64,000 nucleotides of DNA. Origin: Solirubrobacterales bacterium. Lineage in GTDB: Bacteria; Actinomycetota; Thermoleophilia; Solirubrobacterales; 70-9. The translations under genes were made by a program, and so were the position numbers. Shown here one piece after another: positions 57,135-64,000 of this stretch (position 1 is its first letter; every line of letters begins with the position of its first letter). Under the pieces are notes generated by a model. That model did not search any database. It was not told the origin of the DNA and saw nothing but the letters and a program-made list of their open reading frames with translations. The stretch covers positions 44,674 to 108,673 of the forward strand of contig JAJNAZ010000004.1 of NCBI GenBank assembly GCA_021155855.1. The letters run 5' to 3'.

Positions 57135-57719
57135 GTGGCGCAGCAGACGAAGAGCAAGAGCACCCGAAAATCCAGTAGCGGCAGATCGAAGCCCGGCAGC
57201 TCGTCGACGAAGACGCGGACCACGAAGTCGCGATCCAGCTCAAGTCGCCCACAGAACAGCCGCAGGGCGCAGAGCAGGGCCGGGTCGACGGCGCAGACGG
57301 CGCGGAAGCGGTCGGGCTCATCGAGTTCATCGAGCAACAAAGGTACGGTCGAGAAGGCAAAGGACGCATCCGTCAAGGCTGCGACCAGCGCCGGAGACAC
57401 GGTGGGGTCGACCGTCAAGAAGCTGAGGACTCCGGCGTTGGTCGCAGGAGCGGGCCTCGCTGGTCTCGCCGGTGGGGTCGCGCTTACGCGCAGCCGACAA
57501 AGGAAGGTGCTGGGCGTTCCGTTGCCCGGGCGCAGCACCACCAAGAATTTCGCCGGCGCTGCGAAGAACATCGGGGCGCTCGCCGAGCGCACTGGTCATG
57601 TCGCCGAGCAAGTACGAGCCGTCAGCGAGGCGCTCGGCGGTAACGATGTTCGCCGATCCCCGATCGAGGTCGTCCTCGAGGGCCTAACGAGACGGTCCCA
57701 GCCAGCAAAGTCCGACTAG
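57135..57719 (+). CDS. Ser/Lys/Arg-rich protein with one hydrophobic segment
   Basis: A 194-aa protein. Residues 1-75 are low-complexity and strongly basic (STRKSSSGRSKPGSSSTKTR), reminiscent of histone H1-like tails. One hydrophobic stretch (LVAGAGLAGLAGGVALT) lies at about 102-118. The C-terminal part is helical (NIGALAERTGHVAEQVRAVS). It may tether nucleic acid to the membrane; this is speculation. A good AAGGAGG precedes the GTG. Confidence 0.6.
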   Translation: MAQQTKSKSTRKSSSGRSKPGSSSTKTRTTKSRSSSSRPQNSRRAQSRAGSTAQTARKRSGSSSSSSNKGTVEKAKDASVKAATSAGDTVGSTVKKLRTPALVAGAGLAGLAGGVALTRSRQRKVLGVPLPGRSTTKNFAGAAKNIGALAERTGHVAEQVRAVSEALGGNDVRRSPIEVVLEGLTRRSQPAKSD

Positions 57720-57815
57720 CTAGGGGGCCATGGCTTAGAACGCAGGAAACGGCGCCCTCGGGCGCGCCGCCTCGTGCTGGCGGAATCTCAACCAGATCGG
57801 CGCCCCGATTGGTGC

Positions 57816-58430
57816 CTACGGGATGGAAATGTTGTTGTCCTCCAGGGTCTCGATCTCGGCGTTCGTGGTCGAGCCGTCGACTAGCGTCTCACCGTTGACC
57901 ACCACGGTGCCGGTCGCCACCGCGTCCCGCAACTTGCCCTTGAAGCGGCCGGTGAAGCCGGGGAAGGTCGTCGTGTTGCTCGTCGTCTCCGTCTCGCCGG
58001 TGCCTTCCCAGATCATGTCGACGGCCACCGAGCGACCGTCGCGGGTGGTGATCGTCCCGACCACGCCGGCGCTTTGCAGCGAGGGCGAGAAGACGAAATC
58101 CGCCGGCCCGGAGCCGCGGTCGTTGACGAAGTTGCCCGCGCAATCGGTGCCGCGAATCAGCACGGTGAGGAAGTCGCTGTCGAGCTTGCTGACGCCCGAC
58201 TCCGACTCCTCCTCATGGCCCCCGATCACGCTCACCAGCTGCCGAGCTGTCGTCCCGTCCGAGCATTGCTCATCGACGGCGTAATTGGCTGTCGCGATCG
58301 CCTCGAAGCGATGAAACGTCTCCACGGCGGCGCCGGCCCATGCCGGCACACCGAGCATTCCGAGCACCACAAGCACCGAGATCCCCCACGCAAGGCCCCG
58401 GCGCGCCGGCCGAGGATCACGTGCATCCAT
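57816..58430 (-). CDS. Secreted protein of unknown function
   Basis: A 204-aa protein with a signal peptide (LAWGISVLVVLGMLGVPAWAGA) and a beta-rich mature part (FTGRFKGKLRDAVATGTVVV). Two cysteines (EQCSDG, GTDCAGN) could form a disulfide. AGGAGG lies before the ATG at 58430. It is divergent from the SARP-type regulator, and the 213-bp gap may be a shared control region. Confidence 0.65.
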   Translation of the reverse strand: MDARDPRPARRGLAWGISVLVVLGMLGVPAWAGAAVETFHRFEAIATANYAVDEQCSDGTTARQLVSVIGGHEEESESGVSKLDSDFLTVLIRGTDCAGNFVNDRGSGPADFVFSPSLQSAGVVGTITTRDGRSVAVDMIWEGTGETETTSNTTTFPGFTGRFKGKLRDAVATGTVVVNGETLVDGSTTNAEIETLEDNNISIP

Positions 58431-58643
58431 CAGATTTGCCTCCTGTTGACAGCTTCCTTCCCTCCAACCCGGCCGAGCGGCCAGGATCACGGGGTGGGGG
58501 GCGGCTGCGCGTGCTGTGGCGATCGTTCGACTTGAAAACGATCGGCTCCACGGTGGGCTTTAGGCGGTTCGACCCGTGTACGACTCATCGAGGCGGTTGC
58601 TTGCCCGACCGGTCGGGTGTACGGTTTGCCGGAGAGGGGGTAG

Positions 58644-61600
58644 TTGGCCGTAGAGATCCACGTCCTCGGCCGTGTCGATGCACTCGTCGACGGTCGGTCG
58701 CTTCCACTCAGAGGAAGCAAGCAGCGAGGTGTGCTCGCGATGCTCGCCCTGCGCGCCAACCGGACGGTTAGCGCCGAGGAGCTGATCGATGGCCTCTGGG
58801 CCGAGCGCCCGCCGCAGAGCGCGGCCAAGAACGTCCAGCTCCACGTCTCGCGGCTGCGAAAGGCACTTGGCTCCGACGACTGCGGGGCGAGCATCGTCAC
58901 CCACGGTCGCGGCTACGAGCTAAAGCTTCCGCAGGAGGCCGTCGACGCGGTGCGCTTCGAGCAGCTGGTCGAGCGGGCGCGGCGCGAGGCCGAGCAGGGG
59001 ATCGCCGACGGCGCGGCCAGGGGCGCGCTCGAGCTCTGGCGCGGGGCGCCGCTTGCTGACGTCGCCTCCGAGCCGTTTGCCGGACCAGAGATCCGCCGGC
59101 TCGAGGAGCTTCACCTGCGCGCGCTCGAGCTCTCGATCGACGCCGAGCTCGCCGCCGGCCGCCATGGCGAGGTGATCGGCCGCCTCGAGGCCCTGCTCGC
59201 CGAGCATCCGCTCAACGAGCGCTTTTACGCCCAGCGGATGCTCGCCCTCCACCGGGCCGGGCGCCGGTCCGAGGCCCTGGATGCCTACCGCCAGGCCCAC
59301 CGGACGCTGAGCGAAGAGATCGGGATCGAACCCGGGCCCGAGCTGCGCCGCCTCCAAGAGCAGATCCTCGCGCAGGACCCCGCGCTCGAGGCGCCGGTGC
59401 CGACCGAGGAGCTACCGCCCCAGCTCGAGGGGGGCTCGCCGCTGCTCGCCGGGCGAGAGCGCGAGCTGGCCTGGCTGCGAGCACGCTGGGCGGAGTCCGC
59501 GTCGAGCCGGCCGCGGATTGCGTTCGTCTCGGGCCCTGCCGGAATCGGCAAGACCCGGCTCGCCGCCGAGCTTGCGGCCACGCTTCGCCGCGCCGGGGCG
59601 ACGGTCCTCTATGCCGGGGGCTCCGGGGGCCCGGACGCCGCGGTGCACGCGATCCGCCGTGCGGACGAGTCAGAGCGCCCGACGCTGCTCGTCTTAGATG
59701 ACGCCGACGACGCTTCGCCGGCCGTCCTCGAGGCGGCGGCGGAGCTCGCCGCAAAGCCGCAAGACTCGCCGCTACTCATCGTCGCCCTTCACCAGGACGA
59801 GCGGGAATCGCCGGCGCTCGCGGAGCTCGCGCGGGCCGCGGCCTCGCGCCTCGCCCTGGATCGGCTCGGGGTCGAGGCGGTCGCCGAGATCGCCGCCCTT
59901 TATGCGCCCGCCGACGGGGTCGCGATCCCGGTCGAGCGACTGATCGCCGAGAGCGAGGGGGTGCCCCTGCGCGTGCACCGGGCGGCGAGCGCCTGGGCGC
60001 AGGGGCAGGCGGCCGAGCAACTGGAGGGCGCGGTAGGCAAGGCTGTAGTCGACCAGAGCGGGCTGCGCACGGCCCGGGCGAAGGTGGCCGGAAGCGTCGC
60101 CGACCTCCAGGTCGTCCGCGAGCGCACCCAGCTCTACGCGGTCTCCGAGCCACCCGACCCCTCGACGCCCGAGGTCTGTCCGTTCCGTGGCCTGGCGCCG
60201 TTCGAGGCCGGCCAGGCCGAGTACTTCTTCGGCCGCGAGCGGCTCGTCGCCGCCCTCGTCGCGCGGCTCGTCGGCTCGGCCTTGCTCGCCGTGTTCGGAC
60301 CGTCGGGGAGCGGCAAGTCCTCGCTGCTTCGCGCCGGGCTGCTGCCGGCGCTTGCGAACGGGGTGCTGCCGGGCTCAGAGCGCTGGCGCCAGGTGCTGAT
60401 CCGACCGGGCGCGCACCCGCTGGCGGAGCTCGGGCGGGCGCTGGAACGCCTCGCGCCCGGTCAGAGGGAGAACAACGATGACCCCCTCGCCGCAGCGCTC
60501 GGCTCGCTCGCGCCCGACGAGCGCCTGATCCTCGCCGTCGATCAGTTCGAGGAGCTCTTTACCGCCTGTCGCGACGAGGGCGAACGCGCCGGCTTCGCAG
60601 AGGCGCTCGTCAGCATCGCCGACGACCCCGACCAGCGGGCGGGCGTCGTGCTCGCGATCCGCGCCGACTTCTACGGCCGCTGCGCCGACTACCGGGAGCT
60701 CTCGGCGCAGATCAGCGCCAATCAGGTCCTGGTCGGGCCGCTGACCCGCGACGAGCTGCGGCAGGCGATCGAGCTTCCGGCCCAGCGGGCCGGCCTGCGG
60801 GTGGAGCCCGCCCTCGTCTCGGAACTTATCGACGACGTCGCCGACCGGCCCGGCGGCCTGCCGCTGCTGTCCACCGCCCTGCTCGAGCTCTGGGAGGCGC
60901 GAAGCGGGCGCACCCTGCGCCACGCGAGCTATGTGGCGAGCGGCGGCGTCAGCGGCGCCGTCGCCCGCCTCGCCGAACGCGCCTACCGGGGCCTTAGCGA
61001 GACGCAACGCGAGCGGGCCCGAGCGATCCTGCTTCGTCTCGCCGACGCCGAGCAGCCGACGCCGGTCCGCAGGCGGGTCGCGCTCGCCTCGCTGGAGGCA
61101 GAGCGAGACGAGGACGCCGCCGGCGCCCTTGCGGCGCTGACCGAGAGCCGGCTCGTCACCGTCGACGAGGACACGGTCGAGGTGGCCCACGAGGCGCTGC
61201 TTCGCGAGTGGCCGCGGCTGCGCGGCTGGCTGGAGGAGGACGCCGAGGGCCGGCGCCTTCACCAGCACCTGATCCAGGCGGCCGAAGAGTGGGAGGCTTC
61301 GGGGCGGGACCCGGCCGAGCTGTACCGCGGGGCTCGGCTGGCGTCTGCGCTCGACTGGGCAGCGGGCCACGACGCCGAGCTCAACGAGCTCGAGCGCGAC
61401 TTCCTCGATGCGAGCAACGAGGTGAGCGAGCGCGAGGCCGAGCGCCAGCGGCGCACGAACCGGCGTCTGAGAACGCTCCTGGCCGGCGTCGGCGTGCTGC
61501 TCGCCGCCGCGATCGTCGCCGGGGTGATGGCGCTCTCGGAGCGCCAGGGCGCGCGCAGCGCCGCCACCGTCGCCGACGCCGAGCGCCTCGGCGCCCAGGC

Positions 61601-63686
61601 CCTCAGCGAGGAGCGCCCCGACCAGGCGCTGCGGCTCGCGACCGCCGGCGTCGCCCTCGACGACTCGGTCGCCACCCGCGCCAGCCTCCTATCGACGCTG
61701 CTTCGCCGGCCCGCGGCGATCCGCGTCCTCACCCCTACCGGCGACGAGCTCCCTGCGCTCGCGCTGAGCCCCGACGGGAAAACCCTCGCGGCCAGCGACG
61801 CAGACGGTACCGTGACCCTGTTCGACACCGATACCTACGAGGTAGTCGGCGAGCATCAGGCGCCCGCAACGGCCTTCGTCATCGCCTTCGATCCGCAGGG
61901 CGACTCGCTCGCCGTCGCCGAGGACTCCGTGGCAACGGGAGGAACGCTGGAGATTCTCGACGCGGCTACCGGGCGGGTGCGCAGCTCGACCTCGCTTGCC
62001 GCCGGCCAAGGGTTCGCGCCCTTGGGCATCGTCATCTACGCTCCGGACGGACGAAGCCTGTTCGTCCCCTACCACCGCGGTCACTCCTTGTTCCTGCGTC
62101 GGTACGACGCCCGCCGGGGCACGCCGCTCGGAAAGCCCGTACGCGTCGGGGCGATCAATCAGCCGCCGGGCGTGACCCCGGACGGGCGCCTCCTGGTCGT
62201 CGCCGACCGGGGGGTCAAGGCGCTCGACGCGGAAACGCTTCGCGTGATCCGCCGCTACCCCTTCCGCGGCGACCCTGGCGCCGTCAGCCCCGATGGGCGC
62301 ACCCTCGCGATCGACCACCCCGACGGGAGCCTTAGCCTGCTCGACCTCGCCTCCGGAAGGGTGCGGACGCTGACCGGCGCGGGGGCGGGCACGCCCAAGG
62401 CCTTCAGCCCCGACGGGCGTATCCTCTCGACCGCCGAGGACGACGGGAGCGTGATCCTGTGGGACGTCGAGGAGGGGGTCCCGATCGAAACCCTCGAGGG
62501 CCACAGGGGCGTCACCGAAACGCATGCCTTCAGCCCTGACGGACGCATCCTGTATACGGCCGGCAACGACGGCCGCCTGATCGTCTGGGACGTGGCCGGC
62601 AACCGCCGGCTCGGGCGCCCGTTCCCGAGGGGATCGGGCGGCTGGGAGCACGATTATTCGCCTGTGTTCGCGCTCAGCCCCGATGGACGCGCCGTGGCCG
62701 TCGCGAGGCTCGACGGCCGGGTGGAGCTGATCGATGCCGAGACCCTGCGCAGGACGGCGAGCTTTAAGGCCTTCCCCGGCAGGTCGGCAGTGGCGATCGA
62801 TTACTCGGCCGATGGACGTCGGCTGGCGGTGGCGGGAGAGGGGGGCGGCGTCGGGGTCTGGGACGCCGAGTCGGGAGAGCGGGTGGGCGTGCTCCTTCGC
62901 GCTCCCCGAGCACCTCGCCCGGCCAACCCGCGAACCGTCGGGGCGCTCGCCTTCGGCCAGGGCGATCTGCTCGCCGCGGCGGAGGTTGGGGGCGCGGTGC
63001 GGATCTGGGACGTCGGCCGGCGCGAGCTGCTTCGATCGCCGCTGCGCCTGCCTGCCTCCGTGTACGGGCTGGCGTTCAGCCCGGATGGCTCGCAGCTGGC
63101 GATTCCGTTCGGTGCTGACGCGGACGAAGGTCCCAACGGGGTCGAGATCCTCGACGTCGCAAGCGGCGAGCGGGTTGCCAGGCTTTCCCCCGACGGCGAG
63201 GTCCGTTCGGTTGCCTTCTCCCCCGACGGCGGCCTGCTCGCGGGTGGCATGGTCGACGGCCGCGCGCTCCTCTGGGCGAGCGACGGCTGGGGGCGGGTGG
63301 GAGGTCCGCTCGCTCGCCAGACCGCGTCCACCCTCGAAGTGGAGTTCTCACCGGACGGGCACACGCTTGCGACCTCACACTCCGACCACTCGGTGGCGCT
63401 CTGGGACGTCGCCTCGCAGGAGCCGATCGGGCCCCCCCTGGGCAAGTCCTGGGGGGAGGATATCGGGGTGACGGCGCGATTCACCCCCGGCGGCGCCCAC
63501 CTGTTCGTGCTATCCGACCCCGGGGAGGGCAGGGCATCGGACCTCGGGCCCGCGATCCGCTGGGAGGTCGATCCCGAGCTCTGGCTGCAACGCGCGTGCG
63601 CTGTCGCCGGCGGCGGCCTCAGTCCCGAGCAGTGGGAAGAGGTCGTGCCCGAACAGGACTACCGGCCGGCCTGCCCCTCGGGCTAG
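58644..63686 (+). CDS. SARP/BTAD transcriptional regulator fused to STAND ATPase and WD40 propeller
   Basis: A 1680-aa, TTG-initiated regulator. Residues 1-95 are an OmpR/SARP winged helix and 97-245 a BTAD domain (SEEIGIEPGPELRRLQEQIL). An AAA ATPase with Walker A GPAGIGKTR lies at about 297-305. A second ATPase of nSTAND1 type begins at about 512 (CPFRGLAPFEAGQAEYFFGR) with Walker A GPSGSGKSS at 552-560. One helix follows at about 941-963, then about 12-14 WD40-like blades with SPDGR motifs (about 1035-1620). The N-terminal regulator would face the cytoplasm and the propeller outside. Confidence 0.88.
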   Translation: MAVEIHVLGRVDALVDGRSLPLRGSKQRGVLAMLALRANRTVSAEELIDGLWAERPPQSAAKNVQLHVSRLRKALGSDDCGASIVTHGRGYELKLPQEAVDAVRFEQLVERARREAEQGIADGAARGALELWRGAPLADVASEPFAGPEIRRLEELHLRALELSIDAELAAGRHGEVIGRLEALLAEHPLNERFYAQRMLALHRAGRRSEALDAYRQAHRTLSEEIGIEPGPELRRLQEQILAQDPALEAPVPTEELPPQLEGGSPLLAGRERELAWLRARWAESASSRPRIAFVSGPAGIGKTRLAAELAATLRRAGATVLYAGGSGGPDAAVHAIRRADESERPTLLVLDDADDASPAVLEAAAELAAKPQDSPLLIVALHQDERESPALAELARAAASRLALDRLGVEAVAEIAALYAPADGVAIPVERLIAESEGVPLRVHRAASAWAQGQAAEQLEGAVGKAVVDQSGLRTARAKVAGSVADLQVVRERTQLYAVSEPPDPSTPEVCPFRGLAPFEAGQAEYFFGRERLVAALVARLVGSALLAVFGPSGSGKSSLLRAGLLPALANGVLPGSERWRQVLIRPGAHPLAELGRALERLAPGQRENNDDPLAAALGSLAPDERLILAVDQFEELFTACRDEGERAGFAEALVSIADDPDQRAGVVLAIRADFYGRCADYRELSAQISANQVLVGPLTRDELRQAIELPAQRAGLRVEPALVSELIDDVADRPGGLPLLSTALLELWEARSGRTLRHASYVASGGVSGAVARLAERAYRGLSETQRERARAILLRLADAEQPTPVRRRVALASLEAERDEDAAGALAALTESRLVTVDEDTVEVAHEALLREWPRLRGWLEEDAEGRRLHQHLIQAAEEWEASGRDPAELYRGARLASALDWAAGHDAELNELERDFLDASNEVSEREAERQRRTNRRLRTLLAGVGVLLAAAIVAGVMALSERQGARSAATVADAERLGAQALSEERPDQALRLATAGVALDDSVATRASLLSTLLRRPAAIRVLTPTGDELPALALSPDGKTLAASDADGTVTLFDTDTYEVVGEHQAPATAFVIAFDPQGDSLAVAEDSVATGGTLEILDAATGRVRSSTSLAAGQGFAPLGIVIYAPDGRSLFVPYHRGHSLFLRRYDARRGTPLGKPVRVGAINQPPGVTPDGRLLVVADRGVKALDAETLRVIRRYPFRGDPGAVSPDGRTLAIDHPDGSLSLLDLASGRVRTLTGAGAGTPKAFSPDGRILSTAEDDGSVILWDVEEGVPIETLEGHRGVTETHAFSPDGRILYTAGNDGRLIVWDVAGNRRLGRPFPRGSGGWEHDYSPVFALSPDGRAVAVARLDGRVELIDAETLRRTASFKAFPGRSAVAIDYSADGRRLAVAGEGGGVGVWDAESGERVGVLLRAPRAPRPANPRTVGALAFGQGDLLAAAEVGGAVRIWDVGRRELLRSPLRLPASVYGLAFSPDGSQLAIPFGADADEGPNGVEILDVASGERVARLSPDGEVRSVAFSPDGGLLAGGMVDGRALLWASDGWGRVGGPLARQTASTLEVEFSPDGHTLATSHSDHSVALWDVASQEPIGPPLGKSWGEDIGVTARFTPGGAHLFVLSDPGEGRASDLGPAIRWEVDPELWLQRACAVAGGGLSPEQWEEVVPEQDYRPACPSG

Positions 63687-63706
63687 CGAGCTCGACCGGG
63701 GGCCCG

Positions 63707-63750
63707 CGTAAACCGCGCCCGTACCGGGCGTATACCGAGCCTGTACCGCC
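63707..63750 (+). repeat. Four 11-bp-periodic repeats after the SARP-type gene
   Basis: CGTAAACCGCG, CCCGTACCGGG, CGTATACCGAG, CCTGTACCGCC follow each other exactly. All have ACCG at positions 6-9, three have GT..ACCG. Eleven-base spacing of short repeats is the known arrangement of SARP operators, but no such site was tested here. The last two repeats recur at 50698-50719. Beyond them (63751-64000) I see no gene. Confidence 0.6.
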
Positions 63751-64000
63751 GTGTCGGAGCCTGCGCGCTCGCGCTGAGCCTCGCCCGTCGCGCTCGTGGT
63801 CACAGGCCGCAAGAACAAGAAGACTGGCTCGTCGAGCCGGCTCGGGTGCTTGGGCTTGCCCTGATCGCGGCCCAGAAGCCCGCGACTACGTCACCCGCGA
63901 GCGGCTTCGTGGTCTTCTTGGCTCCACCCGTTCGCGTCTCCCTACTGCTGTGGTCCAACTGTTGTAGATCGCCCGAGTCCGTGAGGGCCCCGTGCCCGCT

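Noticed and set aside
63596-63967. Possible gene after the SARP-type regulator
   Set aside because: The 123-aa reading frame overlaps the end of the regulator in another frame and lacks a ribosome site or family pattern.

Overview
High-GC DNA with many GTG/TTG starts, actinobacterial gene neighbourhoods and short -10 elements placed directly before start codons. Together these suggest a deep-branching actinobacterium, most likely Thermoleophilia/Solirubrobacterales; this is an inference from gene content, not a database match. The window covers the chromosomal replication-gene region and about 45 kb of housekeeping and accessory DNA to its right.

Left part (1-26 kb). A minus-strand signalling and cell-wall block (Ser/Thr kinase, FhaA, FhaB, PP2C phosphatase, start of an FtsW/RodA protein) is followed by plus-strand pheA and an HNH nuclease. 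Then comes the minus-strand series dnaA-dnaN-recF-dciA-gyrB-gyrA, and the divergent, tightly packed plus-strand series rpmH-rnpA-yidD-yidC-khpB-rsmG-parA-parB. Next are a VOC protein, pdxH, tRNA-Ile(GAT), a peptidase remnant, a secreted beta-propeller protein, a bifunctional nuclease, and an ArsR-SRPBCC fusion gene with a near-consensus promoter whose spacer holds a perfect palindrome.

Middle (26-50 kb). ddl overlaps an aminotransferase gene. An envelope group (phosphodiesterase, GtrA, mannosyltransferase-like GT), YmdB, an ABC exporter and a methyltransferase follow. The haem genes hemB - fused ahbAB - hemL precede a respiratory block: a HepS-like protein, Rieske protein, split cytochrome b, subunit IV fused to cytochrome c, menG and a polyprenyl diphosphate synthase. 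These make menaquinone and use it. dcd, tatA and tatC come next; Tat probably exports the Rieske protein. The block ends with a TPR-like protein and tRNA-Lys(CTT).

Right part (50-64 kb). A minus-strand three-gene set (sulfatase-like membrane enzyme, large methyltransferase, 63-aa YLDPGTGS protein) diverges from a compact three-gene operon. That operon encodes look-alikes of the three core tocopherol (vitamin E) enzymes: tocopherol cyclase (VTE1), MPBQ/MSBQ methyltransferase of the plant/archaeal type (VTE3) and homogentisate prenyltransferase (VTE2). A complete-looking chromanol pathway core in a non-photosynthetic actinobacterium is the most striking content of the window. The right end holds a 1680-aa SARP/BTAD - STAND ATPase - WD40 regulator. 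Just after it lies a set of four 11-bp-periodic repeats, two of which recur almost identically 13 kb away upstream of a secreted-protein gene.
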